64,000 nt of DNA from contig NZ_CP113529.1 of NCBI RefSeq assembly GCF_026723865.1, forward strand, positions 2,666,001 through 2,730,000. The letters run 5' to 3'. This DNA comes from Mycobacterium sp. Aquia_216 (GTDB taxonomy: Bacteria; Actinomycetota; Actinomycetes; Mycobacteriales; Mycobacteriaceae). The stretch's first letter is position 1, and each line of letters begins with the position of its first letter. Position numbers and translations under genes: made by a program. A model generated the notes under the pieces. That model saw only the letters and a list, made by a program, of their open reading frames with translations. It was not told where the DNA came from and did not search any database. Of the stretch, positions 18,494 to 25,578 are shown piece after piece.

Positions 18494-21343
18494 ATGAATC
18501 CCTACAGTGCTTACCCGCGACGTCTGCACGTCTCCGCCCTGGCGGCGGTGGCCAACCCGTCGTACACGCGCATCGACACCTGGAACCTGCTCGACGACGC
18601 GTGCCGTCGCCTCGCCGAGGTCGACCTGGCCGGGCTGGACAAAACGCATGACTTGGCGAAGGTCAAGCGCCTGATGGACCGCCTCGGGGCTTACGAGCGC
18701 TACTGGCTGTATCCCGGGGCGGAAAACCTGGCGACCTACCGCGCTCACCTGGAAAGCCTGTCGACGGTGCGGCTGGCCGAGGAGGTGTCGCTGGCGGTGC
18801 GCCTACTGTCCGAATATGGGGACCGCACAGCACTTTTCGACACTTCTGCACCGTTGGCGGACCAGGAGTTGGTGGCCCAGGCCAAGCAGCAGCAGTTCTA
18901 CACCGTGTTGCTCGCCGATGACTCGCCGAACACCGGACCCGACTGCCTGGCCGAGGCCCTGCGGGCGCTGCGTTCGGCGTCCGATGATGTGCAATTCGAG
19001 CTGCTGGTGGTGCCGAGCGTCGAGGACGCCATCACCGCCGTCGCCCTGAACGGCGAGATTCAGGCCGCGATCATCCGCCACGACGTGTCGTTGCGTTCGC
19101 GGGATCGGGTGCCGTTGATGAACTCACTGCTGGGCGTCAGCGACGATCCGGTCAGTCGCGACTACGGCCGCGACCGCGACTGCATCGAATGTGGCGAATG
19201 GATCCGTGAGCTGCGGCCGCACATCGATATCTACCTGCTCACCGACGAGTCGATCGCGGCCGGCAACGACGAAGAACACGACGTCTACGATCGGACGTTC
19301 TACCGGCTCAACGACGTCACCGATCTGTACAGCACGGTGCTGGCCGGTCTGCGAAGCCGTTTCGCCACACCGTTTTTCGATGCCCTGCGGGCTTACGCGG
19401 ATTCGCCGGTCGGCCAATTCCACGCGCTGCCCGTCGCGCGCGGCGCCAGTATCTTCAACTCGAAGTCACTGCAGGACATGGGGGAGTTCTACGGCCGCAA
19501 CATCTTCATGGCCGAGACTTCGACCACCTCGGGCGGCTTGGACTCGCTACTGGATCCGCACGGCAACATCAAGAAGGCGATGGACAAGGCCGCCAAGACG
19601 TGGCACTCCAACCAGACGTACTTCGTCACCAATGGAACGTCGACGGCCAACAAGATCGTCGTGCAATCGCTGACCCGGCCGGGCGACATCGTGCTGATCG
19701 ACCGCAACTGCCACAAGTCGCACCACTACGGTCTGGTGCTGGCCGGCGCCTATCCGCTGTATCTGGACGCCTATCCGCTGCCGCAGTTCGCGATCTACGG
19801 TGCGGTGCCGCTGGAGACGATCAAGAAGGCACTGCTGGATCTGGAGGCGGCCGGCCAGCTGGACAAGGTGCGGATGCTGTTGGTCACCAACTGCATCTTC
19901 GACGGCGTGGTCTACAACCCGCTGCGGGTGATGGAGGAGGTGCTGGCGATCAAACCGGACATCTGCTTCCTGTGGGACGAGGCGTGGTACGCGTTTGCCA
20001 CCGCCGTGCCGTGGGCCCGGCAACGGACCGCCATGGTGGCAGCTGACCGTCTTGAGCAGATGCTGGCGTCGCCGGAATACGCTGCGGAATACCGCAATTG
20101 GGCCGCGTCGATGGAGGGGATCCCCCGGTCGGAGTGGGTCAACCACCGGCTGCTGCCCGATCCCGGCAAGGCGCGGGTGCGGGTCTACGCGACGCACTCC
20201 ACGCACAAGTCGCTGTCGGCGTTCCGGCAGGCATCGATGATCCACGTGCGCGACCGGGACTTCAATTCGCGCGCCCGCGACGCGTTCGGCGAGGCGTTCT
20301 TGACCCACACCTCCACATCGCCGAACCAGCAGCTGCTCGCGTCGCTGGATCTGGCGCGCCGGCAGGTCGACATCGAGGGATTCCAGTTGGTGCGGCAGGT
20401 CTACGACATGGCGCTGGTGTTCCGGCACCGGGTCCGCAAGGACCGGCTGATCAGCAAGTGGTTCCGCATCCTCGACGAGGCCGACCTGGTGCCCGAGGAG
20501 TTCCGGGCGTCGGCGGTCAGCTCTTATCGCGAGGTCAGGCAGGGCGCGCTGGCGGAGTGGAATGAAGCGTGGCGGTCCGATCAGTTCGTGCTGGATCCGA
20601 CACGAGTCACCCTGTTCCTCGGCAACACCGGAATGAACGGATACGACTTCCGCGAGAAGATTCTGATGGAGCGTTTCGGAATTCAGATCAACAAGACGTC
20701 GATCAACAGCGTGCTGCTGATCTTCACGATCGGTGTCACCTGGTCCAGCGTGCATCACCTGCTCGACGTGCTGCGCCGGGTGGCCACCGACCTCGATCGG
20801 GAGCGGGAATTGGCCAGTGTGGCCGACTGGACGCTGCACAACCGTCGCGTCGAGGAGATCACCCAGGATCTGCCGCACCTTCCCGACTTCAGCGAATTCG
20901 ATATCGCGTTCCGTCCGGTGGACGCCTGCGGGTTCGGTGACATGCGGTCGGCGTTCTACGCGGGGTATGAAGAGTCCGATCGTGAGTACGTGCAGCTCGG
21001 CAGGGCCGGGCGGCGGATCGCGGAGGGCCGGAAATTGGTGTCCACCACGTTTGTGGTGCCCTACCCGCCGGGTTTCCCGGTGCTGGTCCCTGGCCAGGTC
21101 GTCTCCAAGGAGATCCTGTATTTCCTGGCCCAGCTCGACGTCAAGGAAATCCACGGATATAACCCGGATCTCGGCTTGTCGGTGTTCACGCCGGAGGCAT
21201 TGGCCCGCCTGGAAGCCCAGCGAAGCGCGGCGACCGCCGCGGTCGGCTCGGCGTTCCCGGCTTTCGAACTGCCCCCGGACGCATCCGTTTTGAACGGCGG
21301 ACGTAATGGAGACCGCGTCAAGGCCGTCACCGAAGACGCCTGA
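18494..21343 (+). CDS. Orn/Lys/Arg-type PLP decarboxylase (Rv2531c-like)
   Basis: Large PLP-dependent fold-I decarboxylase, 949 residues. An N-terminal receiver-like wing domain (to about residue 280, with VLLADDSPNTGPDCLAEAL) precedes the PLP domain. TYFVTNGTSTANKIV and CFLWDEAWYAF (the Asp that contacts the pyridine ring) lead to the Schiff-base Lys572 in ATHSTHKSLSA. The C-terminal domain follows. It resembles inducible lysine/arginine/ornithine decarboxylases, and the M. tuberculosis orthologue is Rv2531c; substrate specificity cannot be read from the sequence. It has its own 184-bp upstream region and lies in the same direction as nusB. Confidence 0.9.
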   Translation: MNPYSAYPRRLHVSALAAVANPSYTRIDTWNLLDDACRRLAEVDLAGLDKTHDLAKVKRLMDRLGAYERYWLYPGAENLATYRAHLESLSTVRLAEEVSLAVRLLSEYGDRTALFDTSAPLADQELVAQAKQQQFYTVLLADDSPNTGPDCLAEALRALRSASDDVQFELLVVPSVEDAITAVALNGEIQAAIIRHDVSLRSRDRVPLMNSLLGVSDDPVSRDYGRDRDCIECGEWIRELRPHIDIYLLTDESIAAGNDEEHDVYDRTFYRLNDVTDLYSTVLAGLRSRFATPFFDALRAYADSPVGQFHALPVARGASIFNSKSLQDMGEFYGRNIFMAETSTTSGGLDSLLDPHGNIKKAMDKAAKTWHSNQTYFVTNGTSTANKIVVQSLTRPGDIVLIDRNCHKSHHYGLVLAGAYPLYLDAYPLPQFAIYGAVPLETIKKALLDLEAAGQLDKVRMLLVTNCIFDGVVYNPLRVMEEVLAIKPDICFLWDEAWYAFATAVPWARQRTAMVAADRLEQMLASPEYAAEYRNWAASMEGIPRSEWVNHRLLPDPGKARVRVYATHSTHKSLSAFRQASMIHVRDRDFNSRARDAFGEAFLTHTSTSPNQQLLASLDLARRQVDIEGFQLVRQVYDMALVFRHRVRKDRLISKWFRILDEADLVPEEFRASAVSSYREVRQGALAEWNEAWRSDQFVLDPTRVTLFLGNTGMNGYDFREKILMERFGIQINKTSINSVLLIFTIGVTWSSVHHLLDVLRRVATDLDRERELASVADWTLHNRRVEEITQDLPHLPDFSEFDIAFRPVDACGFGDMRSAFYAGYEESDREYVQLGRAGRRIAEGRKLVSTTFVVPYPPGFPVLVPGQVVSKEILYFLAQLDVKEIHGYNPDLGLSVFTPEALARLEAQRSAATAAVGSAFPAFELPPDASVLNGGRNGDRVKAVTEDA

Positions 21344-21575
21344 CGTCTGGGTGACGGCGGCTCCTTCGGGCGAAACGTCATGTCCTGCGGAGGCGGTAAC
21401 TTCTGCTCACCGGGATCGCAAAGGCGGTGCGTTTTCCCAGGTGGCGCAATAGCCGCCGGGGCCCCGGTTTCTGCTGGTGGACACTCGAGTGCACCCGGCG
21501 CAATACGTCTAACCGCCGTCTCGGGCGCCGATCGCCCGCCCGAAATGTGCCCCTGAGCTGCGTTAGCGTGACGAC

Positions 21576-22325
21576 GTGGCTGAGGCGATACCCATTCGTG
21601 GACCCCGGGCCGACCGTGCCCGCCGGGTCGCCGATGTGTTGCGGCAGCAGATCCACGCAGGGGCCTATCCGGACGGCCTGCCGGCCGAGAGCGATTTGGC
21701 GGCCGAGTTCGCGGTGTCCCGCAACAGCATTCGCGAGGCCCTCGGCATCCTCAAGCACGAAGGTCTGATCGACCGCGGACCCAAGGTCGGCACCCACGTC
21801 GCGCAGCGCAAATACGACCACCGGATCGATTCCCTGCTGGGCTTGAAAGAGACCTTCAAACACATCGGCGAAGTCCGCAACGAGGTGCGCGCCGCGACGC
21901 TCGTGGTCGCTCCGCCGGCGGTGGCCGGGCGGCTGCAGCTGGAGCCCGGGGGGCAGGCGGTGTTCATCGAGCGGTTGCGCTACCTCGGTGACTTGCCGCT
22001 CAGCCTCGACCTGACCTACCTCACCCCGGATATCGGAACCCAGATCTTGGATCACCCGCTGGAAAACCCCCTCGATACGCAAGACCTCTTCGCGCTGATC
22101 GAGCAGGTCAGCGGACACCGGCTTGGCGAGGCGTCGCTGGCGCTGGAGGCCATCCCCGCCGATCTGCATTCGGCGGCCACTCTGCACGTGCCTGACGGGT
22201 CGCCGCTGCTCATGCTCGAGCGGCTCACCAGTCTCGACGATGGCACACCCGTCGACCTCGAGTACATCCGGATGCGCGGCGATCGAATCACGATGCGCGG
22301 CCACCTGATAAGGAGCAAACCATGA
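21576..22325 (+). CDS. GntR-family regulator with UTRA effector domain
   Basis: Transcription regulator of 249 residues. The N-terminal winged HTH (RVADVLRQQIHAGAYPDGLP, SDLAAEFAVSRNSIREALGILKHEGLI, GPKVGTHVA) is typical of GntR. The C-terminal part (about 80-249) is a UTRA/HutC ligand domain with GGQAVFIERLRYLGDLPLSLDLTYL-type and LMLERLTSLDDGTPVDLEYIR-type motifs. GTG at 21576 is the first start before the HTH. Its stop overlaps the ferredoxin start (ATGA), so it is the first gene of a six-gene operon and presumably its local, ligand-responsive repressor. Confidence 0.92.
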   Translation: MAEAIPIRGPRADRARRVADVLRQQIHAGAYPDGLPAESDLAAEFAVSRNSIREALGILKHEGLIDRGPKVGTHVAQRKYDHRIDSLLGLKETFKHIGEVRNEVRAATLVVAPPAVAGRLQLEPGGQAVFIERLRYLGDLPLSLDLTYLTPDIGTQILDHPLENPLDTQDLFALIEQVSGHRLGEASLALEAIPADLHSAATLHVPDGSPLLMLERLTSLDDGTPVDLEYIRMRGDRITMRGHLIRSKP

Positions 22326-22552
22326 CGCTGGTCAACAACAACCGAGTCGACGTGCCGGTCACGATCGACGAGTCGCTGTGTATCGACGGATGCACGCTCT
22401 GCGTCGACGTCTGTCCGCTGGACGCGCTGGCCATCAACCCCGACACCGGCAAGGCGTTCATGCACGTCGACGAATGCTGGTACTGCGGCCCCTGCGCCGC
22501 CCGCTGCCCCACGGGCGCTGTCACCGTCAATATGCCGTATTTACTTCGCTGA
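22322..22552 (+). CDS. 2x[4Fe-4S] ferredoxin, AprB-like
   Basis: Small electron carrier of 76 residues with eight Cys in two motifs: C20-x3-C24-x2-C27-x3-C31-P and C52-x2-C55-x2-C58-x3-C62-P. The first spacing is one residue longer than in ordinary bacterial ferredoxins, and the second motif begins CWYC, like the CWEC of adenylylsulfate reductase beta subunits (AprB). It lacks the long C-terminal tail of true AprB. It overlaps the GntR gene by ATGA and shares an operon with the AprA-like flavoprotein, its likely redox partner. Confidence 0.88.
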   Translation: MTLVNNNRVDVPVTIDESLCIDGCTLCVDVCPLDALAINPDTGKAFMHVDECWYCGPCAARCPTGAVTVNMPYLLR

Positions 22553-22577
22553 AATACCCTACAGCCCAGGATTTTTC

Positions 22578-23960
22578 ATGAAACGACACGTCATTCGGCT
22601 CGTCGTGGCCTCGATCGTCGCGCTCGTGTCCGGTTGCTCGCTGGAATCACTATCGGCGTCCTCCGGTGTGGTCAACGTCGTCATCGGCTATCAGTCCAAG
22701 ACCATCAACACCGTGACCGCCGGGACACTGCTGCGCGCCCAGGGCTACCTGGAGCACCGGCTCGCCGACATCACCACCCGCACCGGCACCAAATACGCGG
22801 TCCGGTGGCAGGATTACGACACGGGTGCCCCGATCACCGCACAGATGATGGCGGAGAAAATCGACATCGGCTCGATGGGGGATTACCCCTTGCTGATCAA
22901 CGGCTCCAAGACGCAGGCCAATCCGCTCGCGAAAACCGAAATCGTCTCGATAACCGGCTACAACCCCAAGGGCGCGCTCAACATGGTTGTGGTGGCGCCC
23001 GGTTCGTCGGCCACTACGCTGAACGACTTGGCCGGCTCGAAGGTCTCGGCGAGCGTGGGCTCGGCCGGTCACGGCACGTTGATGCGTGCACTGGATAGGG
23101 GTGGGATCAAGGGCATCGAGGTGCTCAACCAGCAGCCACAGGTCGGCGCATCGGCTCTGGAATCTGGTCAGGTTCAAGGCCTTTCGCAGTTCGTCGCGTG
23201 GCCCGGGCTGCTCGTGTTCCAGAACAAGGCCAAACTGCTGTACGACGGTGCCGAGCTGAATCTGCCTACCCTGCACGGGGTGGTGGTGCGGCGCTCGTAT
23301 GCAGGATCTCATCCGGAGGTGCTGGGCGCGTTCCTGCAGGCGCAGCTGGACGCCACCGATTTCCTGAACCGAAAGCCGCTGGAGGCGGCCCGCATCGTCG
23401 CCCAGTCAAGCGGGCTGCCCCAGGAAGTGGTTTACCTCTACAACGGCCCCGGCGGCACGTCATTCGATACCACGCTCAAACCGTCACTGGTCGATGCGCT
23501 GGAAAACGATGTGCCGTACCTGAAGTCGATCGGCGACTTCGCCGAACTCGACGTCCCCGGATTTGTCCAGGACGCGCCACTGCGCGCGGTATTCGGTGCC
23601 CGCGGCCTGAACTACGACACGACCCGGGCCGCGACCGCCAACCCGTCGGTGCTCAGCGGCGACCCCGCCCTGGCGAGCGAACTGTGGCTGGACGGAACTG
23701 ACGCCACCCAGACGCTCGCCAATCCGACCAACCTGCTTCGGGCGGTGCGGGACGCGACCGCTCACGGTGCCAAAGTCCGTGCCGCCTATGTTCCCGACGC
23801 CGAGCTGGGCACCCGCTGGTTCGCCGACAAGGCGGTCTGGGTGCAAGACGGGCAGAACTACCTGCCGTTCGGCACCCCGGCCGGCGCACATCGCTATCTT
23901 GCCGCTCACCCTGGCGGAGCCATCGTGAATTACCAACAGGCCCTTGGAGGTTCGGTATGA
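22578..23960 (+). CDS. ABC substrate-binding lipoprotein, sulfonate/nitrate type, with C-terminal extension
   Basis: 460-residue lipoprotein. The signal peptide ends at lipobox VSGC, with the lipid-accepting Cys near residue 20. Residues about 33-330 form an SsuA/TauA/NrtA-like periplasmic-binding fold (IDIGSMGDYPLLING, LAGSKVSASVGSAGHGTLMRAL, YAGSHPEVLGAFLQAQLDATDFL). This is about 120 residues longer than usual SsuA. The extra C-terminal part (roughly 365-460) contains WFADKAVWVQDGQNYLPF and AAHPGGAIVNYQQALG, which reminds me of the C-terminal half of NosL-like metal-binding domains; that is a tentative impression. Permease and ATPase follow immediately with 4-bp overlaps. Confidence 0.87.
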   Translation: MKRHVIRLVVASIVALVSGCSLESLSASSGVVNVVIGYQSKTINTVTAGTLLRAQGYLEHRLADITTRTGTKYAVRWQDYDTGAPITAQMMAEKIDIGSMGDYPLLINGSKTQANPLAKTEIVSITGYNPKGALNMVVVAPGSSATTLNDLAGSKVSASVGSAGHGTLMRALDRGGIKGIEVLNQQPQVGASALESGQVQGLSQFVAWPGLLVFQNKAKLLYDGAELNLPTLHGVVVRRSYAGSHPEVLGAFLQAQLDATDFLNRKPLEAARIVAQSSGLPQEVVYLYNGPGGTSFDTTLKPSLVDALENDVPYLKSIGDFAELDVPGFVQDAPLRAVFGARGLNYDTTRAATANPSVLSGDPALASELWLDGTDATQTLANPTNLLRAVRDATAHGAKVRAAYVPDAELGTRWFADKAVWVQDGQNYLPFGTPAGAHRYLAAHPGGAIVNYQQALGGSV

Positions 23961-24829
23961 CTGCTTTCCTGACCGGCGATCCGGCAGCCCCGGTCGCCGG
24001 CCAAGCGATCGACGCCGTCGCGGCAACCGGCGCCCCGCGACGTACCGCTTCGCCGTGGCAGTGGCGGCTGTTGCGGCTCGCCTCGGTTGCCGCCGCGATC
24101 GGCTTGTGGCAGCTGCTCACCGCCGACAAAGTGCGGCTGTTGCTGCGTTTCGACACGCTGCCGACGGTCACCGAGATCGTCCACGCGCTGCAGCGTCGAC
24201 TCGGAACCTATGAGTACTGGCTCGATCTGGCGCAGTCCTTGATCCGCATTCTCACCGGCTTCGGGCTGGCCGCCGTGATCGGCGTCGCGACGGGCGTGCT
24301 GCTCGGCCGCTCCCGATTGTTCGCCAACACCTTCGGTCCGCTGGCCGAGTTGGCCAGGCCCATCCCGGCGATCGCGGTGGTTCCGGTGGCGATCCTGCTG
24401 TTCCCGACCGACGAGGCCGGCATCGTGTTCATCACCTTCCTCGCGGCCTACTTCCCGATCATGGTCAGTACCCGGCATGCGGTTCGGGCGCTGCCGACCT
24501 TGTGGGAAGACTCGGTGCGCACCCTCGGCGGCAACCGGTGGGACGTGCTGAAACAGGTGGTGTTACCGGGGATCCTGCCGGGAGTGTTCGGTGGCTTGTC
24601 GGTCGGCATGGGGGTGGCGTGGATCTGTGTGATCTCCGCGGAGATGATCTCCGGCCGGCTGGGCATCGGCTATCGCACCTGGCAGGACTACACCGTGCTG
24701 GCCTACCCCCAGGTGTTCGTCGGCATCATCACCATCGGCGTGCTCGGATTCAGCACCGCCGCGGCCGTCGAAGTCGTGGGTCGTCGGGTGACCGGCTGGC
24801 TGCCGCGCGCACAGGAGGAGCAACGATGA
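23957..24829 (+). CDS. ABC permease, sulfonate/taurine/nitrate type
   Basis: Inner-membrane permease of 290 residues in the SsuC/TauC family. A proline/alanine-rich cytoplasmic N-terminus of about 35 residues precedes six TM helices. The EAA loop is clear: EDSVRTLGGNRWDVLKQVVLPGILPGVFGG. The C-terminal ISAEMISGRLGIGYRTWQDY block is characteristic of this family. It overlaps the binding-protein gene and the ATPase gene by 4 bp each, so the importer is translationally coupled. Confidence 0.92.
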   Translation: MTAFLTGDPAAPVAGQAIDAVAATGAPRRTASPWQWRLLRLASVAAAIGLWQLLTADKVRLLLRFDTLPTVTEIVHALQRRLGTYEYWLDLAQSLIRILTGFGLAAVIGVATGVLLGRSRLFANTFGPLAELARPIPAIAVVPVAILLFPTDEAGIVFITFLAAYFPIMVSTRHAVRALPTLWEDSVRTLGGNRWDVLKQVVLPGILPGVFGGLSVGMGVAWICVISAEMISGRLGIGYRTWQDYTVLAYPQVFVGIITIGVLGFSTAAAVEVVGRRVTGWLPRAQEEQR

Positions 24830-25578
24830 CCCTGACCAGCAACGCAATGAGCCTGGAATTGGATCGAGTTCGTCTGTCCTACACCGGGGATCCGGTGATC
24901 GATGGGCTGAGCCTGACCGTGCGTCCGGGAGAGATCCTGGTGCTGACCGGCCCCTCGGGCTGCGGCAAGTCGACCGTGCTGCGCGCCCTGGCCGGACTAC
25001 TGCGGCCCGACAGCGGCCGGATCCTGGCCGACGGCGCCGAAGTGACCACCACCTCGGGCGACCGGGGGATGGTGTTCCAGGACAACGCTTTGCTGCCATG
25101 GCGCACCGTGCGGTCCAACATCGAGCTGGCCCTGCGACTGCGTCGGGTGCCGCGCACCGGCCGGCGCGCGGAGGCCGACCGCTGGATCGCCGAGCTCGGC
25201 CTGACCGGCTTCGGCGACTACCTGCCCAAGAGCTTGTCCGGTGGCATGCGTCAGCGTGTCCAGCTGGCCCGCGGCCTGGCCGGAACGCCGCGCGCGGTGA
25301 TGATGGATGAGCCGTTCGGGGCGCTGGACACCCAAACCCGTGGCGCCATGCAGCGGTTGCTGATCGACACCTGGAGCGCTCATCCGACGACGATCGTCTT
25401 CGTCACGCACGACGTCGACGAGGCGCTGCTGGTGGGTGACCGCATCGCCGTGCTGGGCAAGGCCGGCCAGCCGTTGCGCGCCCTCATCGACGTGCCGGAG
25501 CCGCGCGTTGATCAGCAGCGCACCGCGCTGCGCGCTGAAGTCATTGCCGCACTGGATCATTCGGCGGTGGCAGCATGA
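24826..25578 (+). CDS. ABC ATPase, sulfonate/taurine/nitrate type
   Basis: Cytoplasmic ATPase of 250 residues in the SsuB/TauB family. Walker A GPSGCGKST at residues 42-50, Q-loop MVFQDNALLPW, signature [16 protein letters not shown], Walker B AVMMDEPFGALD and switch His in FVTHDVDEALL are all intact. ATG at 24826 is preceded by AGGAGG and overlaps the permease stop. Together with the two preceding genes it forms a complete importer that feeds the flavoprotein encoded next, whose start again overlaps by ATGA. Confidence 0.94.
   Translation: MTLTSNAMSLELDRVRLSYTGDPVIDGLSLTVRPGEILVLTGPSGCGKSTVLRALAGLLRPDSGRILADGAEVTTTSGDRGMVFQDNALLPWRTVRSNIELALRLRRVPRTGRRAEADRWIAELGLTGFGDYLPKSLSGGMRQRVQLARGLAGTPRAVMMDEPFGALDTQTRGAMQRLLIDTWSAHPTTIVFVTHDVDEALLVGDRIAVLGKAGQPLRALIDVPEPRVDQQRTALRAEVIAALDHSAVAA

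Noticed and set aside
19547..21154. 535-codon minus-strand frame inside the decarboxylase gene
   Set aside because: Shadow of the real gene; low-complexity His/Arg/Gln/Pro composition and no family features.
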